Source: Polychytrium aggregatum | Taxonomy: Eukaryota > Chytridiomycota > Chytridiomycetes > Polychytriales | Direction: 5' to 3' | Length of the DNA stretch: 64,000 nucleotides | Assembly: GCF_025602895.1 (NCBI RefSeq) | Contig: NW_026516216.1 | Location: 124,001-188,000 of the forward strand | Shown here: piece after piece, positions 1 through 10,511 of the stretch | How positions within the stretch are numbered: the first letter of the stretch is position 1 | Layout of the letters: each line of letters begins with the position of its first letter | Made by a program: the position numbers and the translations under genes | Notes under the pieces: generated by a model | Told to the model about the DNA's origin: nothing | The model's input: only the letters and a program-made list of their open reading frames with translations | The model's database searches: none

Positions 1-1353
1 GGTACTGGCTTGACGCCCCGTTGATGATCTGGTCCCGCGAGAGCGAATAGAACGACAGGTCGGTGATCCAGCTCGTCGTTTGAGCCCACGACACAAGGCT
101 GGACGCATCCTGGAGTGTAAAGTCTTGGCTCGCTTGGACGTCGTTGTTGCCTGTGAGAGTTGATTTCGAGTGTAAGTCACAGAGCCTGCCATGGGCCATG
201 CCAGATCATGGCTGCGGGCTCACCGATCCATGGCTCAAATCACGGCTGCCGAGGCAACCCACGGCCGACACTGTGGCTCACCAATGACCGGGAAGAGCCC
301 GATTCCCACGTTGCCGAGACGGCTGTTCAGGGATGTGAACTGGTACATCTGGACAGCGGCGTCTCGGGTAGCGCCCCACTGTCCGTCTGCCGGAAGGACC
401 TCAAAGTTCCTTGCCAGCACATATATCTTGTAGATGCTAATGCCTGCCTTGGCCGCTGCGGCAATCATCGAGAGCTGGGCATTCATGGCAGTCGTGCTGT
501 CCGTCGAGACGACAAAGGATACCTTGAACTTGGCTGTTCCAAGGGATTGCTGGAGGTTGAGGATTGCGCTCTGCTGTCTCTGGATTTGGTTGCTGTTGGA
601 GAGGTCGCTGTTGCGAACCGAGAAGATCAAGTGACTGATGCCATACGACTGCAGGATCGTCTGATAGCTTGTTTGCAGCGAGTTGATCGTGGGCTGGTAT
701 GTCGCCAGATCGACGCCTGTCCAGCCACAGCCGTATGAGACCAAATAATGTTGGAAGATGTACCAGAGCAGAGACGGTACATGTGCGAAAGCCAAGCTAC
801 CGCAAAATGTGACATTGGCTACCTACTGTGATCGCTGGGTTGGAGTGTGCCCACAATGGCGGCCACCTTTCCCCCGCTGGTTTGAACCGTTTTGATTTGC
901 GCGGCGATGGCCTGGGAGAAGCTTGTCTTTGGCGGATACAGACCCCACCAAGCCGGATTGCCCAGAGCATCTGCAGAGATGTACCCAATGATGAAGGACG
1001 ATATGCCCATCGACGACGCGACCGTGGGCAGGTCCTGGCGCGGGTACTGAAGGACGTCGATGTATGGCGAGAACGCTTGGGTTGAGGCCGACGCTGGTGT
1101 TTGGGTGTTTGGGTGTTTGGGGAGAAAGCGTCGGAGGAAGACGAGGGTCAAGACGGCGGATGTGGTCCACTTGGGTATTGGATAGAGCCTCTGCGACGCT
1201 CGCTGTCGGGCCTTGCTGGGGCTTACCTCGGACCGACAAGAGCGAATGTTCGTGCTCACCGTCGGCACTGACACCAAGAGGGAGTGCCCTTGCGACCGCC
1301 AGGAGAGCGACCACAATCGCAAGTACGGCCAAGAGACGATTGAGGCCTCTCAT
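1..1353 (-). CDS. GH18 chitinase-like secreted protein, catalytic motif degenerate, 3' end off window
   Basis: Four exons are readable: 1353-1227, 1093-823, 796-282 and 150 to beyond the window edge. The start Met gives a hydrophobic signal peptide (MRGLNRLLAVLAIVVALLAV) followed by Ala-rich sequence. The mature part follows the chitinase/GH18 plan: a strand 1 segment like FSPYIDVLQYP, an FIIGYISAD strand, NPAWWG, then GGKVAAIVG, and later GLFPVIG joined across an intron to NNDV with a downstream WAQ and a LSFYSLSRD strand. These match the landmarks of bacterial and fungal single-domain GH18 enzymes. The catalytic DxxDxDxE motif should sit at residues reading TGVDLATY, so the last Asp and the catalytic Glu are missing. 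I infer a non-catalytic, perhaps chitin-binding or cell-wall role. The junction between exons 2 and 3 only keeps frame with a 26-nt gap (822-797), which is suspiciously short for an intron. Confidence 0.72.
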
Positions 1354-3008
1354 GAAGCAAAACGCCACAGCTTTGGGGTGTGCTCGGAGCAGTCTCGGTA
1401 TCAAAGGCACTATTCACAGCCAAGTCTTGTGGCTGCAGCGGACCTGATGATGAGCCTGGGGGTGCTTCTGTCTTGGAAGCAACGGGAATGACGGTGGCTA
1501 TCGCTACCCTTCCAAGGCCGCTGCATTTATTCACAGGACCACTCGGTTGTGTACGGCACATATGGCCACCATAGCGACATATTCCAGGATGAGGCCATCT
1601 CCAACAAACGGACGATTGTGTGGATCGCAGAACTCTTGCACGGCAACATATTGCATTGATGGCTGGCTGACCTGCTGTGATTGGGACATATTCCGCATCG
1701 ATAGCTTTCAGTGATACTTTTTTGAGACCAACAGCGCCGCTCCCCAAATCCAGACTGGACACATGCTCATTGATTCAGCGCCCCCTCAATGCACGGCTGA
1801 CTTCATGGCGATATGGAGTAATCGTCAGCGGCACCATCCGTCGATTCACATGCCCAGCAACTGCAACAACATTGTTGCTCAAGGGCGTAATGGCACGCTA
1901 CAAGGGGTGGCTGGATGAAGATAGACCAAGCATGTTCAAGAGGCGGTGCCCAAGACAATGACCTCGTGGCCGAGGAACAGCAGCGAGGCGGGGAAGCACG
2001 CAATCAATGCATGGCCGAATAGGCGTCCCGGGGGGGAACACTTGCTGTGCGTCATATGTCCCCCCTCCCACGACATACTTTGCACATCCGCTGGTTACAG
2101 CGTTTCCAAAATGAAATGAGACACCTCCGTTTTTAACCAGGAATGTGTGTTTCCTGGAACCTGAATACACTTCCACTCATCGCATTCATGGCCAAGCAAG
2201 TATGTCCAAGGAGACCGAAGTGGTGATTGCCTTTGGGAATGCCTCCTGGAAACAGGGGAAGGGATATGCATCCAGTCCCAGGAGACTCCGGTTTGCCAAG
2301 TATTTCGAGCAGTTCACCCATCACCAGAGACGACCACCAGACCGATCCGTCTCCAAGATCCATGTGTGCTCGGTGAACGAGTTCAACACATCCCAGGTGT
2401 GCCCACATTGTCGGGAAGCCAAGCGACTCGAGTCACCCGAGCATCTTGATATCGAGAAACCATGAAGCTGTGCAGAGGGTCGAATGCATCCACCACACTC
2501 CCACATCGAGACATCAATGCCTCAAGGAACATGATCTCGGTATGCCAGTCGATCATCGCCCATGGAGATCGACCGAGTGTATTCAAGACTGTGCTCCCGA
2601 AACCAACCAAAAACAAAGAGATTGCCAACCAAGACGGGAAACAATCTCACGGCTTGCTCACCGGGGCCTACGGAAGTTCGGCAGGTTTCAGAAGCCAGAA
2701 AGTGACTGTCCCGTTTCTTTCTGGATAGACTGTAAAAACTACTCGTGGATGCTGCGACTCAGGGGCAGCGTGAAGCTTCGTGGTCGGGTGACGCCTGAGA
2801 CAGACATATTGGAGGAACGCGGGCTTGTGTGTCCATATCCGGCCATGTCCTGATAGAAGAATTGATGCATATCTCGTTAGGCGGCCCATTTCGATTGCGG
2901 GCTTGATGACAGAACTCTCAATGCTGAATCTGTGCCAAGGCGCGAAGGGAATAGTCAGAGGCTGACCCCAACACGAAAAGCTCATGTTAACAAACCATTC
3001 TCTCGGGC
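1354..3008. other. intergenic stretch with a transposon-derived fragment
   Basis: Between the 5' end of the GH18-like gene and the 3' end of IML1. I see no intact gene. Open frames on both strands are short and have no recognisable domains, except the Fanzor/TnpB-like fragment at 2145-2610, listed separately. Confidence 0.5.
2145..2610 (+). pseudogene. decayed Fanzor/TnpB (OrfB)-like nuclease C-terminal fragment
   Basis: Two reading frames together carry the C-terminal half of an OrfB-type RuvC nuclease. Frame one (from 2145) reads VVIAFGNASW, then SSPRRLRFAKYFEQ, then VCSVNEFNTSQVCPHC. This matches the usual order of an aliphatic strand with G-N/D-x-S/G-W, a Pro-Arg-rich helix, the (D/N)E(F/Y)xTSxxC RuvC segment, and the first CxxC of the zinc finger. 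About 45 nt after that frame ends, a second frame reads PHRDINASRNMISVCQSI, the conserved HRDxNAxxN RuvC-III helix, followed by RPSVFK. The second zinc-finger cysteine pair is incomplete and a stop lies between the two frames. No N-terminal half was found upstream. I infer a dead remnant of a eukaryotic Fanzor-like element. The fold assignment is from memory of the family's conserved motifs, not a search. Confidence 0.6.
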
Positions 3009-6000
3009 TTATATGCCCTTGCTTACCCCATACGAAAGGTTCTTGGAAAGCTGCGATGCCGGAGTCATGAATTCGTGACGGGTAGCCGAAACCGCCGAAG
3101 CGGCCGACATTCCGGGCGACATGGGGCTCTTGACGCTTTCGGCAGCCTCCAGACCGGCGTTGAGACTGTCGCGGCTCTCGCGACTCTCGCTGGGTCGCCG
3201 TGCCAACGCAGGGATAGACGAGCTCGAGTGCTGCAGACTTCGGTCTGCAAGTGGCCTTGCCGCTGAAATTGGGATCGCGAACGCCTGGGTACTCGGAAGA
3301 CCGGTCGCCAGCGGCGAGAGCGGTGGGGTGCTGCCAATCGCTGTTCGCTCGGACATCCCGAGCTTCTCTGGGATCGGGGCGCTCTTTGGCGGCACGGCTG
3401 CAGCAGCGGTGGCTGCGCGGGTGTTGGACAGATCGACGTTGTAGCCAGCAATCACCCTCAGTCGCTCCAGCGAGTGGCTCCAGAAGGCTTCGAGCTTCTC
3501 TGCGTTTTGCACAAACTGGACGATATCGTCTCGGAGGAGGTCGGGGTCGGTGTACTGCGCGTAATGGGCAATGATGGCTTCGATGGTGGTCTTTGAGTCA
3601 CTGTAGTTGGCGGCTTGATCAACACGCTCACCCGAGCTATCGATGGCGGAAGCTGTGTCGCCTCCAGTCGCCTTGGCCTGGTTGAGCAAAGAGCGGCTGG
3701 AAGACCCGCCTGTCAAGCGAAGCCGGTTGTTGATCCAGTAGAAGCCCTGTCCAGGCTCGCGGATTTGGATGATAGCGATGCCCTGCAAATGAATAAACTG
3801 TGTGTGCTCGACGGGTGATCTGGGGTACGAGTACTCGACCGAGCTGTTCGGGAACAGGTGGTCGGCTTCCAGATCCAGAATAAAGCCGAATCTCATGAGT
3901 AGCTCGGACTCGAACCACTGAGTCGGGATGTTGACGCCAGGCGGAAGCTTGTGGTGGAGCGGAGAGTCCGGGCACGACGGCGGCTGGCACGCCAGTGTGA
4001 TCGAGATAATGGACTGGAAGGGATTGTCGTTGGCAGAGGTGCTTGCCGGGATGACCGGGGCCTCAAGCAGCTTCAAGCCGATTTTCTCGCTCATCCGGTA
4101 CCATTGTGACAGCTGCTCTTGGATCAAACGAGGAGAGCACACCAGCCAGTGCAGCTCCAGATGAAAGCAGGTCCGAGAATTGTGGAGGGTGTCGTAATGC
4201 AGCGTGGCAATTTCGCGGCGATGGCTCTGGTGGCCGGGATCCAGATCGATCATGACCTGGCGCGACAACAGAAACGGTGTCTCGCTCAAGGCGCCGTTCT
4301 TGTTGTTCGACGCCTGAATATCGTGGTTGACTTGGCTTTGGAGCCCAGTGATCGGCACTGGCAGCGCGGGGATCGATTGCTCGGGCGCAGAGGAGTCTCG
4401 CTGCGCCGCGCTGGAGCTCGTGGACTTGCCCTGCCCTTTGAGCACACCGCCTTCGGCGAAAAAGGCTGGGGTGAAGCGGTAAAAGAAGTAGCCGTCAAGG
4501 AACTTGTGCTCGACACGGGGATGCTCGATGACGCCCTTGGCCATCAGCTCGTTGCCGAAGGCGATGGCTTGATCCTTGGTGCTGATGTCGCTGAAGTGGT
4601 CGATCAGCCACTGGACGCACTCTTTGCCGATAAAGATGTTTTCGTAGTATTTAAAATGCCACCGGGCGTTGATGATCCTCAGACCCGTCTTGGGATGTTG
4701 CATCTCACAGGCAATGTCGACCAAGGGCGAATTCTGGGTCAGCAGACAGACCGAGTTCTTGCGAGACGTGCGGTGAGCGTCATCTGGAGGGCGAGTGCTG
4801 CCATCGGTCTTGAACCGACTGGACTCTGCCGCGATTCGATGCTGGCCCGACTGGAGGAAGGCCACGTTGGTGAACGTCGTCACCTGGACCTTGATTAGGT
4901 TATCGTGTCCAGATCCGCTGCGGTCGCCTTCAGTTTCGGCTGAGTCCTGTGATGGTATCCAGATCGACTTTTCCAAAAACTCGATAAACCGATCGAATGC
5001 TGTCAAGCGCAACTCTTCATCGCTAAGCTTTTCGTTGATCTTGAACTCGGAGGCTGACGGTGGTTTGATCTGAGGCACCAACAGGAAGCGCACGCGCCAG
5101 AACCGCAATCCGTCAATCATGTCGGTGTAGTTCCCTGAGACCAGACTGTCAAGATAGTTCCAGTTGTAGTTGTCAAGGGCTGGATACGAGAATGTGAATC
5201 TCCGCTGCCGATACCCCTCAGCGTGCTTTGGCCAAATCAAGCATGTGTACTCTTCGCCTTTCTTCTGGTACTGGACGTTGCGAATGTGGCGCTTGACCTC
5301 GACATTTTTGCCAGTGCTATCGAAAAACAGCTTGTGCACTGCGGTGTTCGAATTGGGAGGACGAGTGGGCAAGCCCGATTAGGCTCCTAAGCCGTACCCA
5401 TCGGCGGCCCATACTGTGTCCCAACCAACTAGCCAGCCAGCCAGCTAGCCAACGCTCACCGAATCCCACTGCCAGTACCCGCCCATGTCCCTAGCTGTCA
5501 AGTTCTGCTTCGCTGACCTTGATCCCCAAGCGAGAGATAGCAGGGGGACGAGAGAAACAGCCGAGTGTAGACATTGTTCTCGGGAAAGATTCTCTTGTTT
5601 CCAGTCACGAGCTGGCTGCTGGCTTCGAGGAAAGACTGGCTTGTCTCTGGAAGACTTCGTTGCGACTGAGGCTGGGCCTTTTGAGATTGCTCAATGCTGG
5701 ACGGCAGGATAAGCTGGAACCCCTGCGAGAGTCGTTGGGCGATCAGCTCAATCAGGAGAATCGCAACCCGTTCTTGCTCGGTGATGTTGTTGACTTGATA
5801 GGGGCCGATGTCTTCCGAGGGCGAGACCAAATAGGAGTACTCTCGATACAGCGACTCGCTCGCGTTGCTTTTGCTGCCGTTTGCTGGCTCGTTTATCATC
5901 GGGAAGTAGTCCGTGGTCAGGGGCAGGCAAGCAGGAGTGCACAGCGACTTCCAGTTGGTCGAGTCGTCTTTTTTGACATCTCGTCCGTACTCGTTCGGGT

Positions 6001-8873
6001 AGACGTGCTTCCATCGGGTGCTGTTACTTGAGGCCGGTGCATGGTGGCCCTGGAAGTTGTACGGATTGATGATGCACTGATCCACTCCACCCCAGGTAGA
6101 CGGGCCGTGGCGCGACGAGTTGCGCGAGTGGCCGTCCATATACGAGGTGTTTGTTTTGTAGGAGCCAGAGTATCCCGTGCGGCTGTGCTCACTCGCAGGT
6201 TTGTGGATGTTCATGGGTGTTGTCGTGGAGTGGATGGTGTTTCGATCCTCGATGCGCCGATCAAAGCCGTCATGCAAAGTTGATGCCAGCACTTCGGTGT
6301 CGATGGCGCCGGGCAGCACATGGCTCTTGTACAGTCCGTGATGGGAATAGCTGGAGGGCCGCAGTATGCTTTCGTAGTTTTCGGGCGATCGGTTGATGTG
6401 GATGCCGCCTGTCAGTGCCATGCGGTGCCCGCCGCGCATATCCGGTGGCCGCAGTGAAGGTTCGTCGTGCATTCCGTAGCCTCCCCAGTTTGCTTGTCCG
6501 CCAGAAGGAATGCCGCGGGCAATCTCGGCGCGCATTCGTTGGCTGGGACTCGATGACATGACGGCTTGATTTGGATAGTGGGACTGCTGTGCGCCGGCGT
6601 TGCTGATGTTGCCGAAGCTGCTGTCGGTATCCTGGGCCGACAGCGAATCACCTGGCTGAGCCGGGGGACTTTCGCTTGGAACGTCAGCCGCACGAAAAAC
6701 AGCCTCATCGTATCGGTTAAAGTCGCCATCGCGCATGTAAACCCCAGGGTGGCCAAGAAGGGTCGCTCCGCCGGTGTCGTCAATGTCATCTTGGGCGGCA
6801 ATCAGGAACGGGACCTGCGGGTCGCTTGTGGACATGCCCCTGGGAACTTGGATATCAGGGACCTTTCCACGCGGCATAAAGCGGTTGATCTTGGGGATAT
6901 TGTTGTTGTCGTGCGTCTCGCCGATTGAGTCCCAGGCCCTTGTCCAGAAGCTGTAATCAATCCAGTGCTCTCGTGCGTAGTACGTCTCCATCGAGTAGCC
7001 CTCTCGATCCTCGGAATACAAAGCATGCGACGGGGCCACCACCAAAGCAGACCCTCTTTCAGCCCTGTCGGCACCGCCTATCGTGGGGGAGTCTGGATGG
7101 GTGAGGATCAGGCTCTTGGGGCCGCTCGTGGACTTGAACATGAACACTGGCACGACATGCAGAGGCGGGTTGGATAGACACACGAGATCCATGCCAATGC
7201 CGTTGTCGATCATACGCTGTGTCGTCAGCCGGAGAAGTTTCTTGTCGACTTCAAATAGACCCGTGCCCGGGGTAATGATGACAACCAACAGTCCCGTGCG
7301 GAGAAAGTCGCGGTCAATATAGTGCTTGTCAAACGGATTCAAGGCGAGATTGATGGCCTCGAGAATGTTGCCCTCCGAGGAAGAGGCTAACGAGCCCGCA
7401 CCAAACGGCGAGTCCATGCGAGGCCCCAACGTTCGTTTGCAGTACTGGATGAATTCTTCCTTGAGCTTCCCCAGGATTTGAGACCAATCGCTACGGGTTT
7501 CCCAGTCGACGATGACCTTGTAGCAATCCTGGTAGACTCGGCCGGAGCTGTCTCGCACGTAGGTATCCGGCAGCACGCTCTCCGCGCTCACATTTTCGTA
7601 CACAACTCGCGCGAAGAGCACGATCGAGACGATGTGGTTGGTCTTGCTTTTTTTCCAGCGCTTGAAGAGAGCGGGCAGAAACCCGCTGACGCACTTTTCA
7701 AAGTAGAGCTCGCCGTTTTCTTCAAAATCAAACATCTCCTTGCTCATCTGGATGAAAATGAAATACTTTGCTGTCTCGGACCGGAAGGTGTATCGAGTAT
7801 TGGCGGTGACGTATCCCGAGCAGGGCTGATGATGTAGTGCGATATTAGCGGTCGAGTCGAACCTCTGGGATGCCGGAAAGCATTCGAGGGCAAACCCGAG
7901 GACTATTGGCGGTTCTCGGAGCGAGAGCCAAGCAGCCAGGGCGAGTGCATGATATCCCACTGTATACAGCGAGCAACAGAGCCCCCTCTGGCGAGTCGAG
8001 CTGCATGCAGGAATATGCAAGTACAAATCCGTCAGAGACCGCAAACACTGTGACGAGAGACATACCGATACATTGGAGTGAGAGTCGTCAATATAGATGC
8101 TCTTGATTGTGGCCGAAACGCCAGACACCTCGATTCTCTTGCCTTCGCAAACCGCCTTGCCGATGAGCGCCATCTTGACTCGCCACATGTCCGACCGGCT
8201 GATGTACTGCTCTCGGAAAGTGAGCTCGATATTCCTCGCCGTGACCGTATCCTTATCAACCTGGCGTCGGGTGGTTGTGCGCATTAGACCTCTGAGCAGT
8301 GGCTCTCCGTCATCGGCATCACCAAGGCACCGCAATAGCGAGTCAATCTCCAACCGACCTTTTCCACCGTGATATCGCTACTGGGGCTCAGATTGAAGGT
8401 CTTTGCAAACTCCTCCGAGACCAACAGCTGTAGGGGGCAGGAACGATTATCTGCGTCAGGCGCCCGACATCCAAATGCAGAGTTTGGTCCGCTTCAACAG
8501 AAGGACTCTCGCCCACCCTCGGAATCACTTGCGCTACAGAAGATAGACGAACCAAGACGTTGGGCATGTGCTGGAAATGGCTCCGCTCGAGGGTGGTGAT
8601 CTGAATCAAGGCCGAACCGGTGGTCGCGGACGACTTTGACTGACCGCCGAGTCCGTCTGGGGCAGCGGAAGCCTTTTTAACTTCGATAAGCTCGCCGATA
8701 CTCAAGTCTTGCATCAAGTCGGGATTGACCAGAGCCTCGCATCCCAATTCCTGGGCTTTCTGGATTCGAAGATAGGCTTTTTGGGCAGGCTGTCGTGTGC
8801 CCGCTGAGGCTCGTTGGTTGGAAGGGGCGGCTGGAGGGATGCAGCACATGTGCGAGGATGAAGAAAAGAGCAA
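3009..8873 (-). CDS. IML1: IML1/DEPDC5, GATOR1 (SEACIT) subunit
   Basis: Five exons close in phase: 8873-8529, 8427-8359, 8260-8066, 7825-5518, 5338-3009, giving 1748 residues, close to the usual size (about 1600). The first splice donor could also be at 8538. Family landmarks in order: the N-terminal VNPDL..LSIGELIEV segment; IELTFREQYISRSDMWRVKM; the YFIFIQMSKEMFDF and GELYFEKCVSGFLPALF block of the Iml1 N-terminal domain; NPFDKHYIDRDFLRTG and IDNGIGMDLVCL; the near-invariant WKSLCTPACLPLTTDYFP; a DEP domain at roughly residues 1185-1265 (KECVQWLIDHF to FYFFYRF type); and a C-terminal HRFGF-like region reading MRFGFILDLEADHLFP. IML1 is the GAP-bearing subunit of the complex that turns off Gtr/Rag GTPases and TORC1 at the vacuole. 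Ser/Pro-rich linkers around residues 560-800 and the last 100 residues look disordered. Confidence in identity is very high. The start Met at 8873 is the less certain point. Confidence 0.95.
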
Positions 8874-9474
8874 TCGTCAGGCACGCCGTGTCCAACATCC
8901 GTTGGCGTCTGCATCATCTCAGCCGGTGGTGACGATGCTGCTGGCCGCGGTTGATGGTGGCGGACGGCCAGCTGGTCTGTAGGGCGGATCTGCGGCTGCT
9001 GCAGACGGCTTTATTGCCACGGCGGCTTGCTGTACCTGTTGCCATCGCAAAGGGGGGGGGTGGCTGGAGGCAGGGCCTCTATCGATCTGTTGGCAGGAGG
9101 GAGCAGGGAAAGGCCGGGAATGGATGAGTCGCAACCCGACGAGCCTGGTGCCGGAAAACAGCCAGGGCGGGTCTTTGGGCAGACAGGCAGACGGCCTGGT
9201 GCGCGCCTGAACTCGGGACTGATACGTTTGGGACAGATACATTTGGAACAGATACGTTTGGGACAGATGGGCACCGGCCACGATCTCGCATGCGTCTGAA
9301 CGGCCGAGTGCAGCCCGGCGATGCACCAAGCCTGTCTGTATTGAGAATCGGACACAAACCGACCATCTACGCAGATCCAGGATGCTCCTTCTGCCCTGGC
9401 ACACTCTATCCGCCATGCACGACGCCTCGATTGCCGCCTTCCGGGTTGCTGCATCAGCACTACCGTGCGCCAAA
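8874..9474. other. intergenic, with a short 15-bp tandem repeat
   Basis: Upstream of IML1 and downstream of the disordered ORF. Around 9221-9268 a 15-bp unit (acagatacgtttggg and variants) repeats about three times. A poly-G run lies at 9053-9060. No gene is supported. Confidence 0.5.
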
Positions 9475-10437
9475 CTACGGAGTCATGCCACGGACCTCGG
9501 GCGTCAAGTCCAGGGTGACGCCTTTGCTTCTCTTCCGCTCGCTCATGTAGTCCACCAAGCTCGCCATGCCAGGGTTCGACGGCTTCCGCAATGCCGATTT
9601 GATCGTCGAGGGTGTCGACGATTTCGTGCTGGCGCTCTGGCTTCGCAAGTGGCCGCGTCTCGGGTTGAGCGGTGTGATGCCGTTGAGGGTCGAGTACGGT
9701 GTCGTTGTCAGAGTCTCGGATTCGGTGACGATCTCGGCACCTCGAGGAGTCGATAGCGGCGCGCTCTCATCGAACCTTGATCCAGCGGCAGCCTTTGGGG
9801 TCGCTGTCGAGAAGGGATCGGGCCCAGAGCCGGATCCTGATCCAGTCCCGGCGTCGGACTGGGATAGAATATGGAAGAGTCCGCTGCGTCGCCGCGCAGA
9901 TGGAGTCGACTCGGAGTGCGAGCGATGTTTTGGCGTTGGCGTGTGGAAGTTGAAAGTCTGGATGTCCTCGATGGGCTTGCTCCAAACACTGAGATACTCG
10001 GGGGACACGGGGTTGGGCTTGCTGAAGGAACTCGTGGAGGGCAAGGTGGTTCCTGGCTGGCTTGGAGCCCATGACCCGCCTTCGGCCGCATGGGCAATCT
10101 GGGAGCGTGCTGGTGCCGCGGCTGCTGGGGCGGCTTCTGCACCGGCATCATCGGACTTGGGCAGATTGCTGCTGGTCCGACGGCGCGAGCTGCGACCCGC
10201 TGCCGAATCGGCCGCTCGGGATCGAGGCTCGCTCACACCGTGAGGAAAATCGGCTGGCGGTGGTGGGTGGGCGAACCGTGTGTTCGTGTGCGAGTTCCTG
10301 ATCGCTTCCTCGGCGGACGGGATCGCAGTCCGGTCCGATGAGCCACTGCGAGCGTGCAAACGATGCGGACCAGACGTCCGGAAACAGTTAGCCGACGAGG
10401 ACAGCGACCCAAGCGACCCAAATACGCACACGCACAT
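9475..10437 (-). CDS. uncharacterised Ser/Pro/Thr-rich disordered protein
   Basis: One open frame from an ATG at 10437 to a stop at 9475 would give 320 residues. The frame stays open a little further upstream, so the start is uncertain and there may be an upstream exon. The sequence is rich in Ser, Pro, Thr, Ala and Arg. It contains a GSGSGSG run and several Ser/Thr-Pro sites (TPSARRRS, STPRG, LNPRRG), suggesting phosphorylation-regulated disorder. The C-terminus is more ordered in character: KSALRKPSNPGMASLVDYMSE then KGVTLDLTPEVRGMTP. I do not recognise a family. It lies 74 bp past the stop of the SSX2IP gene on the same strand, so a fused or alternative 3' end of that gene is possible. Confidence 0.5.
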   Translation of the reverse strand: MCVCVFGSLGSLSSSANCFRTSGPHRLHARSGSSDRTAIPSAEEAIRNSHTNTRFAHPPPPADFPHGVSEPRSRAADSAAGRSSRRRTSSNLPKSDDAGAEAAPAAAAPARSQIAHAAEGGSWAPSQPGTTLPSTSSFSKPNPVSPEYLSVWSKPIEDIQTFNFHTPTPKHRSHSESTPSARRRSGLFHILSQSDAGTGSGSGSGPDPFSTATPKAAAGSRFDESAPLSTPRGAEIVTESETLTTTPYSTLNGITPLNPRRGHLRSQSASTKSSTPSTIKSALRKPSNPGMASLVDYMSERKRSKGVTLDLTPEVRGMTP

Positions 10438-10511
10438 ACGAAACACACCTTGGAACGCGAGATGAAGGCCGGGACACTGGCGTCTGTGCACCAGGGGTCT
10501 CAAGTAGATCC

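Noticed and set aside
4119-4898. 259-residue plus-strand ORF
   Set aside because: Antisense shadow of the IML1 DEP-domain exon.
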